A stretch of 64,000 nucleotides of DNA, taken from Streptomyces sp. NRRL S-37 (GTDB lineage: Bacteria; Actinomycetota; Actinomycetes; Streptomycetales; Streptomycetaceae). Positions 25,014-33,489 of the stretch are shown here, in pieces. Numbering within the stretch: position 1 is the first letter of the stretch; every line of letters starts with the position of its first letter. The notes under the pieces were generated by a model. That model was not told the DNA's origin, did not search any database, and saw nothing but the letters and a program-made list of their open reading frames with translations. The stretch is taken from assembly GCF_000721605.1 (NCBI RefSeq), contig NZ_JOIZ01000005.1, positions 434,001-498,000 of the forward strand. Reading direction: 5' to 3'. Position numbers and translations under genes: made by a program.

Positions 25014-25823
25014 TCAGCAGGCCTGGAGCCACGCGTCCAGTTCGTACTTCTTGAGCAGGGAACTCAGCCCCAGCCGGCGGGAGTCGGCGCAGAAGCGGTC
25101 GGTGGTCAGCTCGTACTCGACGTGGAAGACGGCCTTGTCCGCCTCGACGAACGGGGTCAGCTCGGCGCACTCGCCGTACTGGGCGCACTGCTCGTTGACC
25201 GCGAAGTCGAAGTCGTCCACCAGTTCGGGGATCTGGTCGAGGTCGTTCTTCAGGCCGACGGCCATGCCGCGCTCGTGGGCGAGCCGGGCGATCAGCCGGT
25301 TGTAGCGGAGCTGGTCACCGGCGGTGAGCGGGAACCCGGTGCGGTTGCGGTAGCCGTCCATGTTGTCCGGCTCCACCGCGTCGAAGCCCTTCTCCCGGCA
25401 CATGTCGAGGCGTTCCGCCATGAGCGGCTCCAGGACGTCGGTACGGCGGATGTCGAGCCAGCGCTCGCCCTCCCAGCCGTTGCCGCGGCCGATCACCGAC
25501 TTCGGGAAGTCGTCGGCGTCCGGGCGGAAGTCCTCCCAGGCGCCGGTGGAGAGGTAGCAGATGACCTTCCGGCCGTCGCGGTGCAGCTTCGCGACCGTCT
25601 CCTCCGAGTGGTCGAAGCCGTCGATGTCGTAGACCGGGACGTCGACGGAGGTGTCGAGCCGTCCGCTGAGCTGCCACTGCCAGGCGGTGCCGGCCCGGGG
25701 CCGCCAGCGGTCGCCGGCCGGTGTCCTCGCGGCGTCGTCGGCGCCGGCACCGGGTCCGGGTCCGGCCGTACAGGCCGCCAGCAGCAGGGCGAGCAGCGGA
25801 AGAAGGAGGAAGGGTCGTCTCAC
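25014..25823 (-). CDS. Secreted lipoprotein, GH114-like (endo-alpha-1,4-polygalactosaminidase family)
   Basis: 269 residues from GTG 25823. A signal sequence with lipobox LLAAC puts the lipidated Cys at 18. The mature part matches the TM1410/GH114 pattern: WQWQLSGRLD, VPVYDIDGFDHS, KVICYLSTGAWEDFRPDADD, FDAVEPDNMDGYRNRTGFPL near 165 (a likely catalytic acidic pair), and GLKNDLDQIPELV. Family members cleave alpha-1,4-linked galactosamine polymers, but few have been tested. Four cysteines near the C-terminus (NEQCAQYGECA, RFCAD, LQAC) could form two disulfides. Divergent from pepA. Confidence 0.83.
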   Translation of the reverse strand: MRRPFLLLPLLALLLAACTAGPGPGAGADDAARTPAGDRWRPRAGTAWQWQLSGRLDTSVDVPVYDIDGFDHSEETVAKLHRDGRKVICYLSTGAWEDFRPDADDFPKSVIGRGNGWEGERWLDIRRTDVLEPLMAERLDMCREKGFDAVEPDNMDGYRNRTGFPLTAGDQLRYNRLIARLAHERGMAVGLKNDLDQIPELVDDFDFAVNEQCAQYGECAELTPFVEADKAVFHVEYELTTDRFCADSRRLGLSSLLKKYELDAWLQAC

Positions 25824-26135
25824 CGGGCGGTCTCCAGAACGGGCGGCGGTGTGGTCGGCACCGCGGGCGGTACACAGGAACCTCAAGGATCATCGTCGCC
25901 GTCCCCGGGTACGACGGCGGGGTACGGGAAACGGCCACGGCGCCACCGTGAGGTGAACGCCCGCAGGAGCGAGCGAACGCTCACACGCGCGTAGGCTCGT
26001 GCCGAGTGTCCGCCGCCCGGGGACGACCCCGACGGCACCGCGCCCGTATGTCGGAACTAGGGTCGGCTGCCGGGCCCGGTCGACCCACACCTTTCGGCCA
26101 CCGCAACTTCACATCGGAAGCGAGATTTCACCACC
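25824..26135. other. Intergenic region between the GH114-like gene and pepA
   Basis: 312 bp between divergent starts, so it should hold both promoters. I see no strong hairpin. A TAGGGT at about 26057-26062 would give pepA a leader of roughly 70 nt, and CGTAGGCT at about 25990 is another -10 candidate. No operator stands out. Confidence 0.35.
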
Positions 26136-27659
26136 GTGACTGCTCTCACTCTCAGCACCGCCGCGGTCCCCGGCCTGCGGGCCGACGCGATCGTGATCGG
26201 TGTCGCCAAGGGCTCCACGTCAGAGCCGGGAGGTCCCGTCGTCGCACCGGGCGCCGAGGCCGTGGACCAGGCGTACGACGGCGGACTCGCCGGCGTCCTG
26301 GAGACCCTCGGCGCGTCCGGTGCCGAGGGCGAGGTGACGAAGCTCCCCGCGCCGGCCGGCTTCAAGGCGCCGCTCGTGGTGGCGGTGGGCCTCGGCACCC
26401 AGCCCGAGGAGGACGCCGGCTACGACGCCGAGGCGCTGCGCAAGGCGGCCGGTGTGGCCGCCCGTGCCCTCGCCGGCTCCAAGAAGGCCGCGTTCGCCCT
26501 GCCCCTGACGGACGCCGCCGACGCCGGCGCGGTCGCCGAGGGCGTGCTGCTGGGCGCGTACTCCTTCGACGCCTACAAGGAGAACGGCAAGAACGGCAAG
26601 GCGCCGCTCGCCGAGGCCGCGCTGCTCGGCGGCAAGCCCCGCGACAAGGCGTACAAGGCCGCGGTCGAGCGCGCCACCGCCGTCGCCGAGGAGCTGAACC
26701 GCGCCCGCGACCTGATCAACACGCCGCCGAACGACCTCAACCCCGAGGCGTTCGCGGCCATCGCCCAGGCGGCGGCCAAGGAGCACGGCATCAAGGTGCA
26801 GGTGCTCGACGAGAAGGCCCTGACCAAGGGCGGTTACGGCGGCATCCTCGGCGTCGGCGCCGGGTCGGCGTCGGGGCCGCGGCTGGTGAAGCTGTCGTAC
26901 ACCTCGTCCAAGGCGAAGAAGCACCTCGCGCTGGTCGGCAAGGGCATCACCTACGACTCGGGCGGCATCTCGCTGAAGCCGGCCGGCCACAACGAGACGA
27001 TGAAGTGCGACATGAGCGGTGCCGCCGCCGTGTTCGCCGCGGTCGTCGCCGCCGCGCGCCTCGGCCTCGAGGTCAACGTGACCGGCTGGCTGGCGCTGGC
27101 CGAGAACATGCCGTCCGGCTCGGCGACGCGCCCGGGTGACGTGCTGCGCATGTACAGCGGCAAGACGGTGGAGGTGCTCAACACGGACGCCGAGGGCCGG
27201 CTGGTCCTCGCGGACGCGCTGTGGGCGGCCTCGCAGGAGAAGCCGGACGCGATCGTGGACGTCGCGACGCTGACCGGGGCGATGGTGCTGGCGCTGGGCA
27301 GCCGGACGTTCGGGATCATGGCGAACGACGACGCGTTCCGCTCCGCGGTGCTCGAGGCGGCGGAGGAGGCCGGCGAGCCGGCGTGGCCGATGCCGCTGCC
27401 GGAGCACCTGCGCAAGGGCATGGACTCGGCGACCGCCGACATCGCCAACATGGGTGAGCGGATGGGCGGCGGGCTGGTCGCGGGCCTCTTCCTGCGCGAG
27501 TTCGTGGGCGAGGGGATCACCTGGGCGCACCTGGACATCGCCGGGCCGGCGTTCAACGAGGGCGGGCCGTTCGGGTACACGCCGAAGGGCGGGACGGGGT
27601 CGGCCGTCCGCACGCTGGTGCGGGTTGCCGAGCTGGCGGCTTCGGGGGATCTCGGCTAG
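26136..27659 (+). CDS. pepA: Leucyl aminopeptidase (M17)
   Basis: 507 residues from GTG. The N-terminal macro-like domain spans 1-180. The C-terminal di-metal peptidase domain shows the signature NTDAEGRLVLADAL near 349, the lysine/aspartate metal ligands in GKGITYDSGGISLKP and KCDMSGAAAVFA, and the SATADIANMG region. M17 enzymes are cytosolic hexamers that remove N-terminal residues, especially Leu, and help recycle peptides. In some bacteria PepA also binds DNA, which cannot be judged here. Downstream lies a repeat-rich gap before lpd. Confidence 0.95.
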   Translation: MTALTLSTAAVPGLRADAIVIGVAKGSTSEPGGPVVAPGAEAVDQAYDGGLAGVLETLGASGAEGEVTKLPAPAGFKAPLVVAVGLGTQPEEDAGYDAEALRKAAGVAARALAGSKKAAFALPLTDAADAGAVAEGVLLGAYSFDAYKENGKNGKAPLAEAALLGGKPRDKAYKAAVERATAVAEELNRARDLINTPPNDLNPEAFAAIAQAAAKEHGIKVQVLDEKALTKGGYGGILGVGAGSASGPRLVKLSYTSSKAKKHLALVGKGITYDSGGISLKPAGHNETMKCDMSGAAAVFAAVVAAARLGLEVNVTGWLALAENMPSGSATRPGDVLRMYSGKTVEVLNTDAEGRLVLADALWAASQEKPDAIVDVATLTGAMVLALGSRTFGIMANDDAFRSAVLEAAEEAGEPAWPMPLPEHLRKGMDSATADIANMGERMGGGLVAGLFLREFVGEGITWAHLDIAGPAFNEGGPFGYTPKGGTGSAVRTLVRVAELAASGDLG

Positions 27660-28118
27660 GAGTTGCTCCTGGGCGCGCCCAAGGGGCCGGAAGTGCGGGG
27701 AATTGCGCGACTGCGGGTCCGTTGTGGCCGGTCGCGCAGTTCCCCGCGCCCCTTTCGGGCCGGCTGCGGCCGGCCCCTCCTGGCAGACGCCGCCCGCCGG
27801 ACGCGCCCCTTCAGGGGCGCGGGGAACTGCGCGAACAACCCCCGCCCACCCGCACGTGCGAGACCGAGGGGCAGCGCCCCCTCGGAGGCGCGGGCAGGCC
27901 CCGCCCGCCCGGGCGTCCGGGGGCGAAGGGGCACCCCCCTTGGGGAACGTGGGGTGTCTCACACCACGGCCCGGCGTCTCGTTCGGGTCCCGCAGGTGCG
28001 AAGATGGGGCTCGGCAGGACAGGGCCCCACCTAAGGGCCGAGAACATAGAGCGGCCGGACACCAGCCGCCGACCGGTCACTGGAGACCGGCGTGGCGCAC
28101 ATGCATGGAGGACGTGAC
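27660..28118. other. Repeat-rich gap between pepA and lpd
   Basis: 459 bp without a gene. It holds a 21-bp inverted pair of the short repeat (27733-27753 and 27813-27833), two GGCCGG-rich dyads between them (about 27757-27775), and blocks similar to the long dispersed repeat near 27840-27940 (GAGGGGCAGCGCCCCCTCGG). The last 130 bp should contain the lpd promoter. Its leader ends in GGAGGACGTGAC before the GTG. Confidence 0.6.
27733..27833. repeat. Perfect 21-bp inverted repeat made of two facing copies of the short repeat
   Basis: Arm 27733-27753 reads CGCGCAGTTCCCCGCGCCCC plus T; arm 27813-27833 is its exact reverse complement. The arms are 59 bp apart, 74 bp after the pepA stop. RNA from this region could form a long stem ending pepA transcription. 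Confidence 0.8.
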
Positions 28119-29507
28119 GTGGCGAACGACGCCAGCACCGTTTTCGACCTAGTGATTCTCGGCGGTGGAAGCGGTGGCTACGCCGCGGCCCTGCGCGGGG
28201 CGCAGCTGGGCCTGGACGTCGCCCTGATCGAGAAGAACAAGCTCGGCGGCACCTGCCTGCACAACGGCTGCATCCCCACCAAGGCCCTGCTGCACGCGGG
28301 CGAGATCGCCGACCAGGCCCGCGAGAGCGAGCAGTTCGGCATCAAGGCGTCCCTCGAGGGCGTCGACATGGCGGGCGTGCACAAGTACAAGGACGACGTG
28401 ATCGCCGGCCTGTACAAGGGCCTGCAGGGTCTGGTCGCCTCCCGCAAGATCACCTACATCGAGGGTGAGGGCCGGCTGTCCTCCCCCACCTCCGTCGACG
28501 TGAACGGCCAGCGCGTCCAGGGCCGCCACGTCCTGCTGGCGACCGGCTCCGTACCGAAGTCGCTGCCGGGCCTGGAGATCGACGGCAACCGGATCATCTC
28601 CTCCGACCACGCCCTCGTCCTGGACCGCGTGCCGAAGTCCGCGATCATCCTGGGCGGCGGCGTCATCGGCGTCGAGTTCGCCTCCGCGTGGAAGTCCTTC
28701 GGCGCCGACGTCACGATCGTCGAGGGCCTCAAGCACCTCGTCCCGGTCGAGGACGAGAACAGCTCCAAGCTGCTGGAGCGCGCCTTCCGCAAGCGGGGCA
28801 TCAAGTTCAACCTGGGCACCTTCTTCCAGAAGGCCGAGTACACCCAGGACGGTGTCAAGGTCACCCTCGCCGACGGCAAGGAGTTCGAGGCCGAGGTCCT
28901 GCTCGTCGCCATCGGCCGCGGCCCGGTCTCGCAGGGCCTGGGCTACGAGGAGCAGGGCGTCGCCATGGACCGCGGCTACGTCCTGGTCGACGAGTACATG
29001 CGCACCAACGTGCCGACCATCTCCGCCGTCGGTGACCTCGTCCCGACCCTCCAGCTCGCGCACGTCGGCTTCGCCGAGGGCATCCTGGTGGCGGAGCGTC
29101 TGGCCGGTCTGAAGACCGTTCCGATCGACTACGACGGTGTCCCGCGGGTGACGTACTGCCACCCGGAGGTCGCCTCCGTCGGCGTCACCGAGGCCAAGGC
29201 CAAGGAGATCTACGGCGCGGACAAGGTCGTCTCCATCAAGTTCCCCCTCGGTGGCAACGGCAAGAGCCGCATCCTGAAGACCGCCGGCGAGATCAAGCTG
29301 GTCCAGGTCAAGGACGGGGCCGTGGTCGGCGTCCACATGGTCGGCGACCGTATGGGCGAGCAGGTCGGCGAGGCGCAGCTGATCTACAACTGGGAGGCGC
29401 TGCCGGCCGAGGTGGCCCAGCTCATCCACGCCCACCCGACGCAGAACGAGGCGCTCGGCGAGGCCCACCTGGCGCTGGCCGGCAAGCCGCTCCACATGCA
29501 CGACTGA
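28119..29507 (+). CDS. lpd: Dihydrolipoyl dehydrogenase (E3)
   Basis: 462 residues from GTG 28119, with GGAGGA seven bases upstream. FAD site [17 protein letters not shown] at the N-terminus, redox-active disulfide [16 protein letters not shown] near residue 42, NAD-binding [11 protein letters not shown] near 180, and the C-terminal catalytic His-Glu in [15 protein letters not shown]. It reoxidises dihydrolipoyl groups on the E2 subunit of 2-oxoacid dehydrogenases using NAD+. The E2 gene starts 62 bp downstream on the same strand, so the two form an operon. Confidence 0.96.
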   Translation: MANDASTVFDLVILGGGSGGYAAALRGAQLGLDVALIEKNKLGGTCLHNGCIPTKALLHAGEIADQARESEQFGIKASLEGVDMAGVHKYKDDVIAGLYKGLQGLVASRKITYIEGEGRLSSPTSVDVNGQRVQGRHVLLATGSVPKSLPGLEIDGNRIISSDHALVLDRVPKSAIILGGGVIGVEFASAWKSFGADVTIVEGLKHLVPVEDENSSKLLERAFRKRGIKFNLGTFFQKAEYTQDGVKVTLADGKEFEAEVLLVAIGRGPVSQGLGYEEQGVAMDRGYVLVDEYMRTNVPTISAVGDLVPTLQLAHVGFAEGILVAERLAGLKTVPIDYDGVPRVTYCHPEVASVGVTEAKAKEIYGADKVVSIKFPLGGNGKSRILKTAGEIKLVQVKDGAVVGVHMVGDRMGEQVGEAQLIYNWEALPAEVAQLIHAHPTQNEALGEAHLALAGKPLHMHD

Positions 29508-29569
29508 CCGCTTCGGTCTTCGGGCGCGACGACACAGACTTCCGCACTTTTAAAGGAGCAACCGAAACC

Positions 29570-31375
29570 ATGGCGGTTTCCGTAACCCTTCCGGCGCTCG
29601 GCGAGAGCGTCACCGAGGGCACTGTCACCCGCTGGCTGAAGGCCGAGGGTGAGCGCGTCGAGGCCGACGAGCCGCTGCTCGAGGTCTCCACCGACAAGGT
29701 CGACACCGAGATCCCGGCCCCCGCCTCGGGCGTGCTGTCCTCCATCAAGGTCGCCGAGGACGAGACGGTCGAGGTCGGCGCCGAGCTGGCGCTGATCGAC
29801 GACGGCACCGGCGCCCCTGCGGCCGAGCAGGCCCCGGCCGCCGAGCAGGCCGCCCCGCCGGCTCCCGCCCCGGAGCCGCAGGCCCAGCCCTCCACCGAGC
29901 AGGCCGCCCCGGCCCCGGCGCCCACCGCCGAGGCCACGGCCGGCGGCGGCTCCGCCCAGGGCACGGACGTGGTCCTGCCCGCGCTCGGCGAGTCCGTCAC
30001 CGAGGGCACCGTCACCCGCTGGCTGAAGTCGGTCGGTGACACCGTCGAGGCCGACGAGCCGCTGCTGGAGGTGTCGACGGACAAGGTCGACACCGAGATC
30101 CCCGCCCCCGCGTCCGGCACGCTGCTGGAGATCGTGGTCGGCGAGGACGAGACGGCCGAGGTCGGCGCCAAGCTCGCCGTCATCGGCGAGGCGGGTGCCG
30201 CTCCGGCCGCCGCCCAGGCCCCGGCCGCCCCCGAGGCCCCGGCGCAGCCCGCCCCGGCTCCGGCTCCCGCCCCGGCCGCTCCGGCTCCGGCTCCGGCTCC
30301 GGCTCCGCAGCAGGCCGCCCCGGCGCCCGCTCCGGCCCCGGCCGCCCCGGCTCCGGCCCCGCAGGCGCCCGCGGCCCCGGTCGCTCCGGCGCCCGCCCCG
30401 GCCCCGGCTGCCGCTCCGGCCGCTCCGGCCGCCGCCCAGGCCACGGACGAGGGCGCCTACGTGACCCCGCTGGTGCGCAAGCTCGCCGCCGAGAACGGCG
30501 TCGACCTGTCCGCCGTCAAGGGCACCGGCGTCGGCGGCCGCATCCGCAAGCAGGACGTCATCGCCGCCGCCGAGGCCGCGAAGGCCGCCGCCCCGGCCCC
30601 GGCCGCCGCGGCGGCTCCCGCCGCGAGGAAGGCCCCGGCCCTGGAGGCCTCCCCGCTGCGCGGCCAGACCGTGAAGATGCCGCGGATCCGCAAGGTCATC
30701 GGCGACAACATGGTCAAGGCCCTGCACGAGCAGGCCCAGCTGTCCTCGGTGGTCGAGGTCGACGTCACCCGTCTGATGAAGCTGCGCGCCCGTGCCAAGG
30801 ACGCGTTCGCGGCGCGTGAGGGCGTCAAGCTCTCCCCGATGCCGTTCTTCGTCAAGGCCGCGGCCCAGGCGCTGAAGGCGCACGCGCCGATCAACGCCAA
30901 GATCAACGAGGCCGAGGGGACCATCACCTACTTCGACACCGAGAACATCGGTATCGCGGTGGACTCCGAGAAGGGCCTGATGACCCCGGTCATCAAGAAC
31001 GCCGGTGACCTCAACATCGCCGGTATCGCCAAGGCCACGGCCGACCTGGCGGGCAAGGTCCGGGCCAGCAGGATCAGCCCGGACGAGCTGGCCGGCGCGA
31101 CCTTCACCATCTCCAACACCGGTTCGCGCGGTGCGCTGTTCGACACGATCATCGTGCCCCCGGGCCAGGTCGCGATCCTCGGCATCGGTGCCACGGTCAA
31201 GCGTCCGGCCGTCATCGAGACCGAGGAGGGTACGGTCATCGGCGTCCGCGACATGACCTACCTGACCCTCTCCTACGACCACCGCCTGGTGGACGGTGCC
31301 GATGCGGCCCGTTACCTGACGGCGGTCAAGGCGATCCTGGAGGCCGGCGAGTTCGAGGTCGAGCTCGGCCTGTAG
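29570..31375 (+). CDS. sucB: Dihydrolipoamide acyltransferase (E2) with two lipoyl domains
   Basis: 601 residues from ATG, with AAAGGAG upstream. Two lipoyl domains (about 1-78 and 130-206) each carry [18 protein letters not shown] and the lipoylated lysine in [13 protein letters not shown] Pro/Ala linker of about 75 residues follows (210-295), then the E1/E3-binding domain [20 protein letters not shown] near 300 and the catalytic core ending in [16 protein letters not shown] with the active His and Asp. Annotated sucB-like by sequence, but with E3 before it and the AceE-type E1 2 kb after it, it may well serve pyruvate dehydrogenase or both complexes. A strong terminator follows. Confidence 0.93.
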   Translation: MAVSVTLPALGESVTEGTVTRWLKAEGERVEADEPLLEVSTDKVDTEIPAPASGVLSSIKVAEDETVEVGAELALIDDGTGAPAAEQAPAAEQAAPPAPAPEPQAQPSTEQAAPAPAPTAEATAGGGSAQGTDVVLPALGESVTEGTVTRWLKSVGDTVEADEPLLEVSTDKVDTEIPAPASGTLLEIVVGEDETAEVGAKLAVIGEAGAAPAAAQAPAAPEAPAQPAPAPAPAPAAPAPAPAPAPQQAAPAPAPAPAAPAPAPQAPAAPVAPAPAPAPAAAPAAPAAAQATDEGAYVTPLVRKLAAENGVDLSAVKGTGVGGRIRKQDVIAAAEAAKAAAPAPAAAAAPAARKAPALEASPLRGQTVKMPRIRKVIGDNMVKALHEQAQLSSVVEVDVTRLMKLRARAKDAFAAREGVKLSPMPFFVKAAAQALKAHAPINAKINEAEGTITYFDTENIGIAVDSEKGLMTPVIKNAGDLNIAGIAKATADLAGKVRASRISPDELAGATFTISNTGSRGALFDTIIVPPGQVAILGIGATVKRPAVIETEEGTVIGVRDMTYLTLSYDHRLVDGADAARYLTAVKAILEAGEFEVELGL

Positions 31376-31395
31376 GCGTCGTCCGTCGAGGCAGA

Positions 31396-31438
31396 CGCCC
31401 GTGCCCCCACCCGGAGTTCTCGGGTGGGGGCACGGGCG
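31396..31438. terminator. Bidirectional terminator after the E2 gene
   Basis: A perfect 18-bp stem (31396-31413 with 31421-31438) with a 7-nt loop, between the convergent stops at 31375 and 31476. Confidence 0.88.
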
Positions 31439-31475
31439 TGTGGGGGGCGTGGGCCCGTGTTCCGGTCGGCAGGGA

Positions 31476-32234
31476 TCACGCCGGCGGCTGCGGGGTGACC
31501 GGGGTCCACGGGTCGTTGCACACGAGCTGGTTGCCGGGGACGCTGCAGAACGTCTCGACCACCGTGCCGGTGGTGGTGATCACCTGGACGTTCAGCGTGT
31601 TCCCCTGCTCGGTCACCGTGATGCTGCAGGCGTTCGTCGGGGCGTCCTGGTTGTCCGACAGGTCCGACCAGGTGTACGGGGCCGGGTCCGCCTGGAGGTC
31701 CCGGGTGCCGACCCTGATGTCACTGTCGGGGTTGATGACGCCGGTGTACTGCTGTGAGCCGCGGTTGTAGCTGTCGATACTCACGCACGGCCCGGGAGGA
31801 CCAGAGGGGCCGGGAGGACCGGAAGGCCCAGGAGGACCAGAAGGGCCAGGAGGACCGGAAGGCCCAGGAGGACCAGAAGGGCCAGGAGGACCGGAAGGCC
31901 CAGGAGGACCAGAAGGGCCAGGAGGACCAGAAGGCCCAGGAGGACCAGAGGGGCCAGGAGGACCGGAAGGCCCAGGAGGACCGGAAGGCCCAGGAGGACC
32001 GGGGGGTCCAGAGGGGCCGGGAGGGCCGGGTTCGCCCTTACAGGGGTCGTAGTGGCCGTAGCCGCACTTGCCGGGGTCGGGCCCGTCCCCGCCGAGGCCG
32101 GTGACCGCCGCGACACCGGCCGGCGAAACACCGAGCAGCGCGACGGCGAAGACCATCGCGCCGCCCAGTCGAAGGCCGCGTCGTCGGGCGGAGACCCACG
32201 GGCGCGAGAGTCCGGGCCATTTGGCTCGCGTCAT
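31476..32234 (-). CDS. Secreted collagen-like protein
   Basis: 252 residues from ATG 32234. A signal peptide covers about 1-43 (basic, then [20 protein letters not shown]). After a short Cys-containing neck ([17 protein letters not shown]) come 28 uninterrupted Gly-X-Y triplets (DNA 31785-32036), almost all GPP-GPS, with one GEP at the start and GPC at the end. A C-terminal domain of about 100 residues follows ([20 protein letters not shown] onward) with three more cysteines; it could trimerise or bind a ligand. The triple-helix type fold is expected from the family. No hydroxylase is nearby. The DNA of the repeat is a nearly perfect 18-bp tandem array, so copy number is likely to vary between strains. 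Function unknown; surface or matrix protein is inference. Confidence 0.88.
   Translation of the reverse strand: MTRAKWPGLSRPWVSARRRGLRLGGAMVFAVALLGVSPAGVAAVTGLGGDGPDPGKCGYGHYDPCKGEPGPPGPSGPPGPPGPSGPPGPSGPPGPSGPPGPSGPPGPSGPPGPSGPPGPSGPPGPSGPPGPSGPPGPSGPPGPSGPPGPCVSIDSYNRGSQQYTGVINPDSDIRVGTRDLQADPAPYTWSDLSDNQDAPTNACSITVTEQGNTLNVQVITTTGTVVETFCSVPGNQLVCNDPWTPVTPQPPA
31785..32036 (-). repeat. 18-bp tandem repeat coding for GPP-GPS
   Basis: 252 bp of alternating Gly-Pro-Pro and Gly-Pro-Ser codons; the coding strand unit is close to GGTCCTCCTGGCCCTTCC. Third-position changes (GGA, GGG, GGC) show some drift, yet neighbouring units remain near identical, as expected from slippage or recombination. 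Confidence 0.9.
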
Positions 32235-32323
32235 CGTCGTTCATGTCCCGTCTGATCCGAGGGAAAAGTGCAGGATCATTTTTTGGAACGGCCGACTCAT
32301 CCGCGACTCGTCACGCACATCAC

Positions 32324-32337
32324 TGGTCCGATGACCA
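32324..32337. promoter_or_regulatory. Dyad TGGTC-CGAT-GACCA between the collagen-like gene and gntR
   Basis: Five-base arms with a 4-bp centre, in the 260-bp divergent region about 90 bp upstream of the collagen-like start and 158 bp upstream of the gntR start. The TGGT...ACCA ends resemble sites of FadR/PdhR-type regulators, although the spacing differs from PdhR. Low certainty. Confidence 0.3.
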
Positions 32338-32494
32338 TATAAAGCCACCTGGTCAGCGCAGCGAGGACCGCGTGTAAGTCTCGTCTCACCTGGGCGAAAG
32401 CTCCCCTGTGCGCCCCTCCCGGGCGGGTCGGTCGCCGTATTGTCTAAGCGTCAAAGCCCCCCGGGGGCCCGTGGGCCCCGCTAAGGAGCCCGTC

Positions 32495-33118
32495 ATGACC
32501 GCGCCCGTCGTCCACTCGCTGCGCGAACAGATCCGCGAGCACATCCTGGAAGGGATCATCAGCGGACGCTGGCAGCCGGGCGAGCGGATCGTGGAGCGGC
32601 GGATCGCGACCGAGCTGGAGGTCAGCCAGACGCCCGTACGGGAGGCGCTGCGCGAGCTGGAGTCGCTGCGGCTGATCGAGTCGGCGCCCAACAAGGGCGT
32701 ACGGGTGCGGAACCTCACGGCGGCCGACCTGGAGGAGAGTTACCCGGTGCGGGCCGGTCTCGAGGCGATCGCGGCGGAGCTGGCCGCGGGGCGGCTGGCG
32801 GAGGACTGCTCGGCGCTGGAGCCGCACGTCGCCGCGCTGTACGAAGCCGACCGGCTGTCCGACGGGACGGGGCAGGTGCGGCATACCGTGGGATTTCACC
32901 GGGAGTTGGTGCGGGCGGCCGGGAACTCGGTGCTGCTGCACACGTGGGAGGGGCTGGGGATCGAGGTGTTCACCGCGTTGTCGATACGGTGGCTGGGGAC
33001 GGTGCAGCAGTCCTATGCGGAGGAGCACGAGGAGCTGGTCGCCGCGTTCCGGCGGCGGGATCCGTTGATCGCGGATCTGGTCAAGGCGCATGTGCTGGGG
33101 TGTGCGCCTCGGGCGTGA
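32495..33118 (+). CDS. GntR-family regulator, FadR/FCD subfamily
   Basis: 207 residues from ATG 32495, with AAGGAG eight bases upstream. The winged helix is at 1-75 (REQIREHILEGIISGRWQPG, then ATELEVSQTPVREALRELES). The all-helical FCD ligand domain covers 85-205, with metal-type residues in VGFHRELVRAAGNSV and SYAEEHEELVAAF. FCD regulators usually respond to organic acids such as pyruvate, lactate or fatty acids. It precedes aceE on the same strand, and a palindrome in the aceE promoter is a candidate site, so control of pyruvate dehydrogenase is likely but unproven. Confidence 0.9.
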   Translation: MTAPVVHSLREQIREHILEGIISGRWQPGERIVERRIATELEVSQTPVREALRELESLRLIESAPNKGVRVRNLTAADLEESYPVRAGLEAIAAELAAGRLAEDCSALEPHVAALYEADRLSDGTGQVRHTVGFHRELVRAAGNSVLLHTWEGLGIEVFTALSIRWLGTVQQSYAEEHEELVAAFRRRDPLIADLVKAHVLGCAPRA

Positions 33119-33131
33119 CGCCGGGGGTTTT

Positions 33132-33250
33132 CTCGCCCCCGCCGCCCCTTCCCTCCCCCACTCTCGGCTTCGCTCGAGCGGGAGGTACTCCCATCGTCCC
33201 TGGGGGCTTCGCCCCCAGACCCCCTTCGCGCCCACGCGGCCGAGCCGCCC
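33132..33250 (+). repeat. Dispersed terminator-like repeat, copy 2
   Basis: Blocks in order: CTCGCCCCCGCCGCCCCTTC; CTCTCGGCTTCGCTCGAGCG; CCCATCGTCCCTGGGGGC; a CTGGGGGCTTCGCCCCCAG hairpin (33200-33218); and TTCGCGCCCACGCGGC. It begins 14 bp after the gntR stop. The hairpin makes a terminator role plausible. Confidence 0.75.
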
Positions 33251-33376
33251 GGGCTCTTCTGCGCGTACGCCTCCTCACCTGCGCAAACACCCCGACCGGG
33301 CAGTCACCCCGTGCCACCGCCGAAGGCACGCGGTGCCTACTTTCTCGGGATTGAGAGATTTTGCCCCTCAACCCTT

Positions 33377-33393
33377 TGATCGATCATCGATCA
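33377..33393. promoter_or_regulatory. 17-bp perfect palindrome in the aceE promoter region
   Basis: TGATCGAT-C-ATCGATCA, 97 bp before the aceE ATG and in an AT-richer patch. Symmetry and size fit a dimeric GntR operator. The nearest candidate regulator is the FCD protein encoded at 32495. No second copy was noticed near gntR itself. Confidence 0.5.
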
Positions 33394-33489
33394 GGGAGTT
33401 ACAGTCGCCAGCGGGCTTGCACCCGAGCCCTCCGCCCTGTCCTGCCAAAGACACAAGGGCACCCCCCTTCGACTGAGGAAGGCGGCGAC

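Larger units (their letters stand above)
33119..33489. other. Gap between gntR and aceE: dispersed repeat, then aceE promoter
   Basis: 371 bp. The first 130 bp are the long dispersed repeat (33132-33250). The rest is less GC-rich and holds the palindrome at 33377-33393, followed by the aceE leader ending in GAGGAAGGCGGCGAC before the ATG. Confidence 0.6.

Noticed and set aside
25014..25823. Polysaccharide biosynthesis or degradation cluster around the GH114-like gene
   Set aside because: No other carbohydrate genes are adjacent; neighbours are the ctaD2 pseudogene and pepA.
29384..31282. Gly/Arg-rich minus-strand frame opposite the E2 gene, resembling a Gly-rich repeat protein
   Set aside because: It is the antisense of the Pro/Ala linker and lipoyl domains of a well-supported E2.
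31754..32104. Plus-strand frame with [12 protein letters not shown] repeats
   Set aside because: This is the complement of the collagen-like GPP-GPS array; the minus-strand frame has a signal peptide and folded ends.
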